From NCBI RefSeq assembly GCF_002743255.1, contig NZ_PDYY01000013.1, positions 62,001 to 126,000 of the forward strand: DNA of 64,000 nt, given 5' to 3'. The notes below the pieces were generated by a model. That model had not been told where the DNA came from and did no database searches. It was given only the letters and a program-made list of their open reading frames with translations. Source of the stretch: Sporosarcina sp. P2 (GTDB lineage: Bacteria > Bacillota > Bacilli > Bacillales_A > Planococcaceae). The translations under genes and the position numbers were made by a program. Each line of letters begins with the position of its first letter. Within the stretch, counting starts at the first letter, position 1. This document shows, piece after piece, positions 51,110-59,622 of the stretch.

Positions 51110-52018
51110 ATGGATCCGTATAGTGATCAAAACTCAAAAAACCAAAGCCCGTCAGACAAAAAAGCAAAAGATGAAGAAACCGCGCTACCCGTTCACTCTG
51201 CGGAGACTTCTTCCACTGAACGGGCTGTACCAGAAGAATTAAAACCAGAACCACAGCCGGAAGAACCAAGAATGCCGCCTCCAGAGCCATCTGAAGATGA
51301 AAAGAAGGAGACAGATCCTGCGCTAATCGAACATCTCACGGATCTTCGGAAGCAGCTCATCAAAAGTGTCGTCGTATTCCTGGTTTTCTTCATTGCCGTA
51401 TTCAGCACCATCAATCTATGGTTCCCATACGTTACACGGGGCTATAAGCTGATCGTTTTGAGTCCGCTTGAAGTCATTTCATTCTATACGACGATTTCCG
51501 CCGCGATGGCATTTGGATTATCCGTCCCGTTCGTCTGTCATTTCCTCTGGCAGTTCGTCAAACCGGGTCTGACGCAGAAAGAAGGACGTTTCCTAAGCCT
51601 CTACTCCCCTGCAATTCTGATCCTGTTCGTCGGTGGTCTGGCATTCGGTTACTACGTGGTCAATCCGCTAAGCTATAACTTCTTAGTGAAGCTCGGAAAA
51701 ATAAATTTCGATGTCATGATCACAGCAAAGGAATACGCACGTTTCCTATTAATGACTACCATGCCGATTGGCTTGCTGTTTGAGCTCCCGATCGTCGCAC
51801 TATTCCTGTCCGCTATCGGTATTCTGACATCTGAAACTATGAAAAAAGTGAGAAAGTGGTCGTATGTGATACTCGCAGTTGTATCCGCATTGATCACGCC
51901 CCCTGATTTCTTAAGTCAGTTGATCATTCTCATTCCGATGATTGCTTTGTATGAAGCGAGTATTTTCATTGTCATGAAAACTGAAAAACGACTGGTACCT
52001 GAAGCAGAGGCATCGTAA
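51110..52018 (+). CDS. tatC: Twin-arginine translocase TatC with long N-terminal extension
   Basis: A 302-residue Tat receptor. Six helices begin after residue 83; conserved EHLTDLRKQLIKSVVVFLVF, PLEVISFYTTISAAMAFGLS, LWQFVKPGLTQKEGRF, and FELPIVALFLSAIGILT are all present. The first 72 residues are a hydrophilic, Pro/Glu-rich extension (EELKPEPQPEEPRMPPPEPS) absent from Bacillus subtilis TatC, which starts just before the EHL motif. The start is supported by GGTGACAAG and 8-bp spacing to tatA. It should recognise the RR motif of Tat substrates. Confidence 0.92.
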   Translation: MDPYSDQNSKNQSPSDKKAKDEETALPVHSAETSSTERAVPEELKPEPQPEEPRMPPPEPSEDEKKETDPALIEHLTDLRKQLIKSVVVFLVFFIAVFSTINLWFPYVTRGYKLIVLSPLEVISFYTTISAAMAFGLSVPFVCHFLWQFVKPGLTQKEGRFLSLYSPAILILFVGGLAFGYYVVNPLSYNFLVKLGKINFDVMITAKEYARFLLMTTMPIGLLFELPIVALFLSAIGILTSETMKKVRKWSYVILAVVSALITPPDFLSQLIILIPMIALYEASIFIVMKTEKRLVPEAEAS

Positions 52019-52025
52019 AGACTAG

Positions 52026-52063
52026 AAAAAAGCGTTCCACTTGTAAAGTGGGACGCTTTTTTT
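52026..52063 (+). terminator. Terminator of tatA-tatC
   Basis: AAAAGCGTtCCAC/GTGGgACGCTTTT stem with an 8-nt loop and TTTTTTT on the plus strand, 7 nt past the tatC stop. Confidence 0.9.
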
Positions 52064-52113
52064 GCGTGGGGAATGTATTTAATGACGCGGTCGCTTACTA
52101 ATTCGAGCAAGCT

Positions 52114-52617
52114 GCTCTATGCCGGGCGTTAAACGCTCTATGCCAAGCGCTATCCGCTCTATCCGTCACGCCTAACGCTCTATGTCCAACGCTATCCGCT
52201 CTATCCGCCACGCCTACCGCTCTATGTCCAGCGTCTAACGCTCTATCCGCCACGCCTACCGCTCTATGTCCAACGCTAAACGCTCTATCCGCCACGTCTA
52301 ACGCTCTATGTCCAACGCTATCCGCTCTATCCACCACGTCTAACGCTCTATGTCCAACGCTATCCGCTCTATCCGCCACGCCTAACGCTCTATGTCCAGC
52401 GTCAAACGCTCTATCCACCACGTCTAACGCTCTATGTCCAACGCTATCCGCTCTATCCGCCACGCCTACCGCTCTATGTCCAGCGTTAAACGCTCTATCC
52501 GCCACGCCTACCGCTCTATGTCCAGCGTCAAACGCTCTATCCGCCACGCCTACTGCTCTATACCCAACGCTATCCGCTCAAAATCCCCCGCCAACCGCTC
52601 AATACCCACCTCCTCCC
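52114..52617. repeat. Tandem array of 24 units of 21 bp
   Basis: Every unit starts GCTCTAT and is 21 bp long. Two alternating types occur, GCTCTATGTCCAACGCTATC and GCTCTATCCGCCACGCCTAC (plus C), giving a 42-bp higher-order period. 22 units (to 52575) are strongly conserved; the last two have GCTCAA and are decayed. Since 21 is a multiple of 3, both strands stay open: minus strand would read 7-residue repeats (ADRAVGV, GHRALDV). No start signal is present on either strand. Confidence 0.9.
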
Positions 52618-52738
52618 CATCAAAAAACTACAATTATTCCCCCTCATGATTTAATTTATTTAAAACTATTTGACAATTAGTCAAATCGGTTTTATTATTA
52701 GTACAAGTTCTTTAAAAAAATTAAAGGTGGTTATTCAT

Positions 52739-53692
52739 ATGACAGAGATGATCTACGGCAATACTCCATGTATGTTGGGGGCTAAAAATATATCAGCAAC
52801 AAAAGATTTTTCGGATGTAGACGCGATTGTATACGGTGTTCCTTGGGAAGGCGCGGTTACATGGGGAGATTACACAGGTTGCGAACTCGGTCCAAAAGTA
52901 ATGCGCTTATGTTCTGCACGCTACTCGGGTTACCTTCCTGAAATCAACGACATGGATGTTTTCGAAAACGTCAAACTAGGTGATATGGGAGATGTCGACG
53001 TCGTGCCTTCTGATGTAGATGAAACAATGAAGCGCATCACCAACTTCACTTCGGAATTATGGAAATCAGGCAAGTTCGTCATCGGTCTTGGCGGCGATCA
53101 CGGTATTACGTACCCTATCGTGAAAGCGATTGCAGAGCAAGATAAAAAGGTTGGAATCATTCATATGGATGCACACTATGACAACCTTCCATCACATAAC
53201 GGTGACGAGTTCGCTCGTTGTAGCCCATTTGCTCGTTTGTATGAACAAGAAGGCGTACGCAACGAAAGCATTATCCATACAGGGATCCACGGCCCTCGCA
53301 ATAAACCCGAAAGCGGACGCAATGCGAAAGCTGCTGGTGCAGTGACTATTACGGTCAATGAAATCCGTGGCCATAAAGATTTAAAAGAGATGGCTAAAGA
53401 AATCTATGCACAGGCGTCAAAAGATGTAGATTGTGTATACTTGACGATTTGTAGTGATGTGTTGGACTTCGCATTCAATCCAGGCGGTCCAGTAGACGGA
53501 AATGGCTTAACTTCTTATGAATTACTAACATTGGTACATGAAATTTGTAAACTAGGCGTAATCGGTATGGATTTCGTGGAAATTTATCCGCAGCAAGATC
53601 CTAATCAATTTTCTGCTCACTTTGCTTCTACGTTGATCCTATATGCACTAGCAGGAAACATTCTTCATAATCAACAAAAAGAAGGAAAATGA
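52739..53692 (+). CDS. Ureohydrolase (agmatinase/arginase family), variant metal site
   Basis: A 317-residue ureohydrolase-fold protein, which removes urea from guanidino compounds by a Mn2+ pair. Seen: GLGGDHGITYP (His121), HMDAHYDN (Asp144, His146, Asp148) and LTICSDVLDFAFNPGG (residues 235-250). The usual DxD in the last motif is Cys238-Ser-Asp240, so one bridging Asp is a Cys. GGDHS is GGDHG. This suggests a separate subfamily with its own substrate; agmatine, guanidinobutyrate or formiminoglutamate are only candidates. ATG at 52739 follows AAAGGTGG. A YheO-type regulator and an Nramp-like transporter follow in the same direction. Confidence 0.82.
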   Translation: MTEMIYGNTPCMLGAKNISATKDFSDVDAIVYGVPWEGAVTWGDYTGCELGPKVMRLCSARYSGYLPEINDMDVFENVKLGDMGDVDVVPSDVDETMKRITNFTSELWKSGKFVIGLGGDHGITYPIVKAIAEQDKKVGIIHMDAHYDNLPSHNGDEFARCSPFARLYEQEGVRNESIIHTGIHGPRNKPESGRNAKAAGAVTITVNEIRGHKDLKEMAKEIYAQASKDVDCVYLTICSDVLDFAFNPGGPVDGNGLTSYELLTLVHEICKLGVIGMDFVEIYPQQDPNQFSAHFASTLILYALAGNILHNQQKEGK

Positions 53693-53799
53693 GCTACTAC
53701 TTCTCAGACTACTAAACCTTTCGATTGAAAATAGTCGATTTTTCCAACTTTATATAGGAAAATAAGGAAAAGTAATAAAACTGAGGAGTGTTAGAAGTT

Positions 53800-54435
53800 A
53801 TGAATCCAAACCAATTGATTTTCGATTCTTATATACGAATGGCTGATGCCATATATAGTGTGTTCAATGTGAGTTGCGAAGTGGTGATCCATGACGTGAC
53901 GAAAGTAGAATCTTCTTTAATTTATTTAAAAGGTGATGTCACGGGCAGATCGGTTGGTGCCCCTACTACGGAAGTCATTTTGAGAGAACTGAAGAAGAAG
54001 CATGAGGATATTAAAGATCTGAATGGCATCATCACGAATACGACGCGTGGAAAGATGATCAAGACTTCCATTGTTTTCATTCGAGATATGGATGGCAAAG
54101 TGATTGGTTTCCTTGGTATCAATTTGGATATTACGGAAATCAATCGTTTACACCATGTGCTAGAAGAAATGATTCGACCGGATACGAGCTACGACGGGCA
54201 GCATTTTGATGAAACGTATGCGACTCATATCGATGAAGTGTTCGACAACATCACCAAAAGCACAATAGTGGAGCTTGGAATCGATGTGGAAAACTTGAAG
54301 CGTAAGGACCGAATTACTTTTGTGCGGCAGTTGGAAAGTAAAGGGATCTTTCTAATTCAAGGATCAGCTGATCGAATTGCAGAATTATTAGGTGTATCCA
54401 AACAAACCATTTATAACTCACTCGAGGAAAAGTGA
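53800..54435 (+). CDS. YheO-type transcriptional regulator
   Basis: A 211-residue regulator with a PAS-like domain (CEVVIHDVTKVESSLIYLKG, DVTGRSVGAPTTEVIL, IKTSIVFIRDMDGKVIGFLG) and a C-terminal HTH_22 (LESKGIFLIQGSADRIAELL, GVSKQTIYNSLEEK). It is clearly homologous to the product of 34801-35469. It lies between the ureohydrolase and the Nramp-like gene, 107 and 51 bp away, so it probably controls this operon. ATG at 53800 is preferred, GAGGAG lying 11 nt upstream. Confidence 0.87.
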   Translation: MNPNQLIFDSYIRMADAIYSVFNVSCEVVIHDVTKVESSLIYLKGDVTGRSVGAPTTEVILRELKKKHEDIKDLNGIITNTTRGKMIKTSIVFIRDMDGKVIGFLGINLDITEINRLHHVLEEMIRPDTSYDGQHFDETYATHIDEVFDNITKSTIVELGIDVENLKRKDRITFVRQLESKGIFLIQGSADRIAELLGVSKQTIYNSLEEK

Positions 54436-54486
54436 CTTTTCTTTTCCTCGCCTATACAGTGAGGACACGTAAGGGAGGAAAAGAAG

Positions 54487-55737
54487 ATGGTCGCTAACGT
54501 ACCCGCTACACAGCAAGCTAAGAAAAAAGGGCTATTATCAAAGATAAAATCGATGGGACCAGGAGCCATTATTACGGCTTCATTCATAGGTCCAGGTACT
54601 GTCACTACCGCCACTCGTGCAGGTGCTGGATTTGGTTACGCCATTCTATGGGCAGTAGTCTTCTCTATTATCGCAACCATCGTTCTTCAGGAAATGTCTG
54701 CACGACTTGGTGTCGTGTCAAAAAAGGGATTGGGCGAAGCGATACACGACCAATTTAAACAGCCTTTACTGAAATTCGCTTCTATATGGCTCGTCATTAT
54801 ATCGATCGGCGTTGGCTGTGCTGCGTATATTTCGGGAGATTTGATGGGAACATCCCTTGGTGTCTCTACATTGACGAATATTCCAGCACATATTGTAAGC
54901 CCTTTCATTGGCATAGCGATTCTGTTTCTCGGATTGTCAGGTAGTTATAAATTAATCGAAAAGTTAATGATTTTCCTAGTCATCGTCATGAGTGTGACGT
55001 TCATTACGACTATGATTGTCGTAAAACCTGATCTCGGCGCGGTATTTGCGGGAGCATTTATCCCAAGTGTACCAACTGGTTCGATCATTATTATTATCGC
55101 ACTGGTCGGAACCACAGTCGTTCCATACAACTTCTTCATCCACTCTTCTATGGTGCAAGAACGTTGGACGCAAGTAAGTGACTTGAAGGAAGCAAGATGG
55201 GACACGATCATTTCGATTTGTGTCGGTGGATTAATCACTGCTGCCGTGTTAATCACAGCTGCCTCTACGATGATGGGCATGGAAGTAACGAGTGTTGCGG
55301 ATCTGTCCGTCCAATTGGAACCTTTATTCGGTTCATGGGCAAAAGTATTTATCGCGATCGGCATTTTCGCAGCAGGCTTCTCCTCCGCTATCGCAAGTCC
55401 ACTTGGTGCAGCAGTTGCAATCAGCAGTGTGCTGAAGTGGGAAGGCGGAATGAAGAATAAAAAGTTCAAAATGGTATTCTCCGGTGTAATTATCATCGGT
55501 ATTATCACATCCGCAATTGGCTTCAGCCCACTTGACGTATTGCTTGCAGCACAAGCGTTGAATGGTATTTTGCTTCCGATTGTTGCGGTATACTTGTTTA
55601 TCATCATGAATAATAAACAATTACTCGGTGATCAGCGCAACTCCACTTTACTCAATATCATTGGAGCGATCGTTATCTTGATTGCAATTTTCCTCGGTGG
55701 GTATAGTGTAGTTGATGCAGTTCAAATGTATTTGTAA
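54487..55737 (+). CDS. Nramp-family transporter lacking canonical metal residues
   Basis: A 416-residue, 11-helix LeuT-fold protein of the Nramp superfamily. The TM1 DPGN motif is replaced by GPGT (residues 35-38), and in TM6 the M-P-H motif reads VVPYN (211-215). So the Asp, Asn and Met that hold Mn2+/Fe2+ are all absent. The fold is otherwise intact (FSIIATIVLQEMSARLGVVS; FSSAIASPLGAAVAISSVL). It may transport Mg2+ as in NrMT proteins, or an organic solute such as the ureohydrolase substrate, as proposed for YcsG-like members; the latter is my inference. ATG follows GGGAGG. Confidence 0.82.
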   Translation: MVANVPATQQAKKKGLLSKIKSMGPGAIITASFIGPGTVTTATRAGAGFGYAILWAVVFSIIATIVLQEMSARLGVVSKKGLGEAIHDQFKQPLLKFASIWLVIISIGVGCAAYISGDLMGTSLGVSTLTNIPAHIVSPFIGIAILFLGLSGSYKLIEKLMIFLVIVMSVTFITTMIVVKPDLGAVFAGAFIPSVPTGSIIIIIALVGTTVVPYNFFIHSSMVQERWTQVSDLKEARWDTIISICVGGLITAAVLITAASTMMGMEVTSVADLSVQLEPLFGSWAKVFIAIGIFAAGFSSAIASPLGAAVAISSVLKWEGGMKNKKFKMVFSGVIIIGIITSAIGFSPLDVLLAAQALNGILLPIVAVYLFIIMNNKQLLGDQRNSTLLNIIGAIVILIAIFLGGYSVVDAVQMYL

Positions 55738-55821
55738 GAATGATTGTATAGGAAAAAGCGTTCCATTATAAAAGTAACGGGTTCAGTTAATGGGGAGAAA
55801 ACTATAAAAAACATAGCATTT

Positions 55822-55854
55822 GGGGACACAATTCGCATATGAATTGGTGTCCCC
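55822..55854 (+). terminator. Hairpin within the dispersed element
   Basis: GGGGACACaATTC/GAATtgGTGTCCCC with ATTTTTG after it on the plus strand; probably terminates the ureohydrolase operon. Confidence 0.75.
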
Positions 55855-55920
55855 ATTTTTGTTGTTATATCAACGTTTAGATGATTTATATAGACGAACC
55901 GGAACAGCAATTAGCACTGG

Positions 55921-55960
55921 TATTAGCGAAGGCACATAAATTTATGTGCCTTCGCTAATA
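55921..55960. repeat. Perfect 40-bp palindrome
   Basis: TATTAGCGAAGGCACATAAA is followed immediately by its exact reverse complement, with no spacer. It lies at the end of the dispersed element. Copy 1 has only a partial version (ACATAAATTTACGTG). Confidence 0.9.
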
Positions 55961-56058
55961 CACTTGTGAAAATACTTGCAGATTAGATATTGGAAAGAAA
56001 ATTATAGAAGGAAGATAAGAAATTTACGTTAAAATACATTGAAGATTATGGAACGATG

Positions 56059-56092
56059 TTCTTCAACTAACGGGGTAGTTTAGTTCAAGAAG
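56059..56092 (+). repeat. Class B cassette element, left copy
   Basis: TTCTTCAACTAACGGGGTAG then TTTAGTTCAAGAAG; an imperfect hairpin TTGAACTAAA/TTAGTTGAA. Direct repeat of the copy at 56682-56715. Confidence 0.6.
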
Positions 56093-56155
56093 GTGGTAGA
56101 CTAAATGATATAATTAAAAATGACAGAAAATACTGTATCTTGAGGGAGTGATTTT

Positions 56156-56656
56156 ATGAGAAGAATAACTATGATGTTAACTTTATTAAGTATGTTGTTT
56201 TTTGTTGTGGGTTGTACATCAGATAAAGCAGTAGATAGTAAGACAGTTTTACCTGATGATATTCCAAATTTTGTTCAAGAAAGTGATTTGGAAACAATCA
56301 ATTGGGAAAGAAAAGCCGTTGAATTTGGTGACAGAGGAATTATTGGAAATGAAAACAAATCAGGTGTTATAGGTGCGGATATGCCAAGTTTAAGCAGTCA
56401 AAAGTGGATGTGGCACCTTTGGGGAATTGAGAATCCCGTGGCAACCAAACTAACGGTCGTTGGTCTTCACAAAGAAACGGGAACTGTCCATCAAATTCTG
56501 ACAACAGGTTGGACTACAAACCTTTCAGGAGAGAATAATGGGGCAAATGCACACGCACCTTCAAATGTGAAGATTCCAAAGGCAGGAGAATGGGCAATTT
56601 TGCTTTATACCGACGAAAAATTATTTGATGTTTTAGTTTATGAAATTAAAGAATAA
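56156..56656 (+). CDS. DUF4871-type lipoprotein
   Basis: A 166-residue exported lipoprotein: signal LTLLSMLFFVVGC with lipobox Cys at about 20, then a beta-rich domain with the DUF4871 pattern KWMWHLWGIENPVATKLTVV, GLHKETGTVHQIL, NNGANAHAPSNVKIPKAGEW and YTDEKLFDVLVYEI. It probably binds or senses at the outer surface; no function is known. TGAGGGAGTG precedes the ATG. The gene is bracketed by two direct copies of a palindromic element. Confidence 0.8.
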   Translation: MRRITMMLTLLSMLFFVVGCTSDKAVDSKTVLPDDIPNFVQESDLETINWERKAVEFGDRGIIGNENKSGVIGADMPSLSSQKWMWHLWGIENPVATKLTVVGLHKETGTVHQILTTGWTTNLSGENNGANAHAPSNVKIPKAGEWAILLYTDEKLFDVLVYEIKE

Positions 56657-56681
56657 ATAAAGAAAGATTTGTGTAAGCACC

Positions 56682-56715
56682 CTATTGAGCTAACGGGTAG
56701 CTTTAGTTCAATAAG
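56682..56715 (+). repeat. Class B cassette element, right copy
   Basis: CTATTGAGCTAACGGGTAGC then TTTAGTTCAATAAG. Same orientation as the copy at 56059-56092; TAGTAGA-like bases follow both. Confidence 0.6.
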
Positions 56716-56734
56716 GATAGTAGAATATTACGCT

Positions 56735-56763
56735 AAAAAGCGCTCGTAAATCTGAGCGCTTTT
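56735..56763 (+). terminator. Terminator of the DUF4871 gene
   Basis: Perfect 10-bp stem AAAAGCGCTC/GAGCGCTTTT, 9-nt loop. It lies beyond the right repeat copy. The remaining 56764-57003 bases hold nothing recognisable. Confidence 0.8.
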
Positions 56764-57003
56764 ACTTGTTTGTATATGGCTATTTCACTGTTGAAATGTA
56801 TGCTGATTAACTTGTTATTTGCGTTGATAATTACACTTTTCACCCCATCAACCGAACTCATTACTATAAAAGTGAAACGCTTTTTAAATTGGTTTTATGG
56901 ACGGACTACTATGCAATGATTCTAGTATAGAACTAGAGCCCTCGCTAAACGTAACAGGAGCAGGCATACATGAACGTACATTTCATGACGAATAGACCCA
57001 CCT

Positions 57004-58587
57004 CTATCCTTCTATGTCTCGATTATTATACCGATTCATACCGAAAATAAGCAAAATAACCGCCACCGCTAGTAACCCACCAGCAGACAGCCAGTTCATG
57101 TCCTCTATCGGCAACTTGGAAACAAAGCCGAACGGTGAAAGTTTTTCCATCCAATTAGGAAACTGGAATAAGCCACCTAAATATAGCGTAAGGAATCCGT
57201 AAAATAAATAGAGCCAAACGAAGCCTGTCGCTTTTTGTGCGACGCCAATCAAACATATGCTGATCGCAATCATCATAACCAGCGCCGGAAAATGAACGAT
57301 GCTAGCTTGCCATACCATCGGGAACGTGAATGGATCTTCCATTGACGTAGTGCCCGCTAACCATAAACCGAGTGCCGAGAAGCTCAACATCAGAAATCCA
57401 GTGAACAACGCCAACACCAAATAGGAAACGAGTAATTTTTTTCGCGAAACAGCCCGCCCTAGCAAATGTTCTACGCGTGACTTCCGCTCCTCTCCTACTA
57501 CTTTATGGATAGAAAGCAATGCGGGAATCGTGCTAATAAATGCAAGTACCGCCATCAGCGTCGGCAGGAATTGCGCAGTCAATGAACTATTTTCATCTGC
57601 TACAATCATCGAAGCGAGCAGGTCATTTTCTTGAAAAAATGAATCCAAATCTCCGAGGACCGAACCATAAGACAACCCGAGCACGAACATGCCAATTGAC
57701 CAGGAAATGAACGCAGTTCTTTGCAGTCGCCAAGCGAGCCCAATCGGATGACGCAATAAAATCGAAGCATGCGCACGGCCGCTTCTCGAAGGAAGAAAGC
57801 CTGAGCCGATATCGCGTTTGCCTTGAAGAACGACTGCCAGCACGAACCATAAAATACTTGTGCCTATCAATCCCACTACAGGCACCCAGTTATTATCGCT
57901 GTACGGCTGAACTTGCGTAAGCCAGCCAAACGGTGGAATCCACTCCGTAACCGACCGTATTACATAACAGCTGATCATGATGGTAAATGAGAGCCCCACT
58001 GCCCCCCGCGAACTTTCCGAGAGTTGCGCGCAAACCGCTGTAACACCTGCAAAAAATAAGCCGATTGCACCGAGCGACGCACCGTAAATAAGCGATCCAG
58101 ACAGCCCCATACTTTCAAATGAAAGACTATATAAGCCTATACCGATTAGCGATGCTAGTAGCGAATTGACGCCGAACAGCGTAAACATCGAAGCCAACAG
58201 TTGCGAATGCCGCGCAATCGGCAACGAACGTAGTAATTCCGCCTGCCCATCTTCTTCCTCTGCCCGCGTATGACGTACCATTAATAAACAATTCATGATA
58301 GCGACTGCGATGGCGGTCATCAACAGCATCTGATGCGAGACCATGGCGCCTAGTGTATAATTCGCCAAATCTCCAGGACCTACCATCGCCTCCATCGCGG
58401 GATTTTTCATCGTTTCTGCCATAATATTGCGATCTTGCTCGGTTGGATATAATTCATTGAAAGCCGGTGGCACGATAAGCGTCATGCCGATAATGCCAAC
58501 GAGCCACCACAAATAACGCATGCGATCTTGCCGGATAATGAATCGGGATAGACGGAGAACACCTGAAAACGGGACCCCCTTCATCAC
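57004..58587 (-). CDS. ABC exporter permease (12-TM, antibiotic-exporter type)
   Basis: A 527-residue double-size ABC-2 permease made of two six-helix halves, like the bacterial exporters annotated as polyketide antibiotic exporters. Regular features: RFIIRQDRMRYLWWLVGIIG, ELLRSLPIARHSQLLASMFT (coupling helix of the first half), VVGEERKSRVEHLLGRAVSR (second half). Its start overlaps the ATPase stop by 4 nt (ATGA), so the two are coupled. The cargo, perhaps a drug or peptide, is unknown. Confidence 0.85.
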   Translation of the reverse strand: MMKGVPFSGVLRLSRFIIRQDRMRYLWWLVGIIGMTLIVPPAFNELYPTEQDRNIMAETMKNPAMEAMVGPGDLANYTLGAMVSHQMLLMTAIAVAIMNCLLMVRHTRAEEEDGQAELLRSLPIARHSQLLASMFTLFGVNSLLASLIGIGLYSLSFESMGLSGSLIYGASLGAIGLFFAGVTAVCAQLSESSRGAVGLSFTIMISCYVIRSVTEWIPPFGWLTQVQPYSDNNWVPVVGLIGTSILWFVLAVVLQGKRDIGSGFLPSRSGRAHASILLRHPIGLAWRLQRTAFISWSIGMFVLGLSYGSVLGDLDSFFQENDLLASMIVADENSSLTAQFLPTLMAVLAFISTIPALLSIHKVVGEERKSRVEHLLGRAVSRKKLLVSYLVLALFTGFLMLSFSALGLWLAGTTSMEDPFTFPMVWQASIVHFPALVMMIAISICLIGVAQKATGFVWLYLFYGFLTLYLGGLFQFPNWMEKLSPFGFVSKLPIEDMNWLSAGGLLAVAVILLIFGMNRYNNRDIEG

Positions 58588-59483
58588 ACTTCCCTACTTT
58601 CCGTAGTTTCTTCATAATGCCGCATGAACAGATCTTCCAGCGTGGGTGACGCACTTTCAATTTTTCGTATACCGTGCGCGCTTAGTTTTTGCATAATCGC
58701 TTCCATTTCATCTGCATCCGCATGAAATGTCCAGCCCGATTCCGTTGGCACGACATCATGGACACCTTGCCACGAAACAAGCGACTCAATCGGATTTCGC
58801 GTCGCCACCGTCAGCTGCATCCGCGTCAAATGCCGTAGTTCATTCAACGTACCGCACTCGATCAGACGCCCTTGTCGGATAATGCCTACGCGGTCACATA
58901 GCTTCTCGACTTCCGATAAAATATGACTCGATAGCAACACCGTCTTCCCTTCAGCCTTCACTTCCTCCACACATTGCTGAAACACTTTTTCCATTAACGG
59001 GTCGAGTCCAGAGGTCGGTTCGTCTAGCAAAAACAATTCTGCATCGGAGGCAAATGCCGCCACCAAAGCAACTTTCTGTCGATTCCCCTTCGAATACGTT
59101 CGGCACTTCTTCGTCGGATCTAGCTGAAAACGCATAAGTAATTGTTCACGTTTTTGTTCATTAATCTTCCCTTGTAAGCTCGCGAATAAATCAATGACTT
59201 CACCGCCCGTCAACTGCGGCCACAAATTTACGTCCCCTGGTACATACGCTACACGTCGATGAATGTCCACTGCATCTCGCCACACGTCTTTGCCGAAAAT
59301 CGTCGCGGTTCCGTTTGTCGTACGAAGCATGCCAAGCAGCACCCGAATGGCTGTCGACTTCCCTGCCCCATTTGGTCCGATGAAACCGAACACTTCACCG
59401 CTCTTCACTGCTAGATCCAGTCCATCCAACGCCTGATGCTTGCCGAAAACTTTCGTCACATGGTTCATCTCAATCACATTCAT
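58584..59483 (-). CDS. ABC exporter ATP-binding protein
   Basis: A 299-residue ATPase: Walker A GPNGAGKST, Q-loop region YVPGDVNLWPQLT, signature YSKGNRQKVALVAAF (LSGGQ variant), Walker B LFLLDEPTSGLD and H-loop LLSSHIL. The C-terminal 80 residues form the regulatory domain common to drug-exporting ABC-2 ATPases. It forms an operon with the permease gene; GGAGGGCG precedes the ATG. No regulator gene is nearby. Confidence 0.92.
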   Translation of the reverse strand: MNVIEMNHVTKVFGKHQALDGLDLAVKSGEVFGFIGPNGAGKSTAIRVLLGMLRTTNGTATIFGKDVWRDAVDIHRRVAYVPGDVNLWPQLTGGEVIDLFASLQGKINEQKREQLLMRFQLDPTKKCRTYSKGNRQKVALVAAFASDAELFLLDEPTSGLDPLMEKVFQQCVEEVKAEGKTVLLSSHILSEVEKLCDRVGIIRQGRLIECGTLNELRHLTRMQLTVATRNPIESLVSWQGVHDVVPTESGWTFHADADEMEAIMQKLSAHGIRKIESASPTLEDLFMRHYEETTESREV

Positions 59484-59576
59484 CTACACGCCCTCCTTTA
59501 GTTTGTGTCAGAGTTTGTTAGTAGTTTCAGTGTAGCATAGGACAATACTGCTCGGGATATTTTTTGCAAAATTGAA

Positions 59577-59606
59577 AAAAGCAGACACGTAATGCATGTC
59601 TGCTTT
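59577..59606 (-). terminator. Terminator of the second SLH gene
   Basis: AAAGCAGACA/TGTCTGCTTT stem with a 9-nt loop and TTTTTTCAATTTTGC on the minus strand. Confidence 0.8.
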
Positions 59607-59622
59607 GCTCAATCCTATTTAA

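Larger units (their letters stand above)
55778..55960 (+). repeat. Dispersed intergenic element, copy 2
   Basis: Same ordered blocks as 22789-22974: GGGTTCAG, GGGGAGAAAACTATAAA, ATTTGGGGACACAATTCGCA, TATGAATTGGTGTCCCC, and CACATAAATTTATGTG. It fills most of the gap after the Nramp-like gene. Between copies the hairpin arms changed together (GGACGC...GCGTCC versus GGACAC...GTGTCC), showing that the base pairing is conserved. Confidence 0.6.

Noticed and set aside
52098..52547. Minus-strand frame of 149 codons with 7-residue repeats, as a repeat protein gene
   Set aside because: It follows from a 21-bp repeat that keeps every frame open; the plus strand is equally open. No ribosome binding site or coding-type start, and the frame runs to the edge of the array.
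52114..52617. CRISPR array
   Set aside because: Units are contiguous 21-mers without unique spacers, and there are no cas genes.
54945..55607. Minus-strand frame of 220 codons
   Set aside because: Exact shadow of the Nramp-like gene; composition is that of an antisense frame of a membrane protein.
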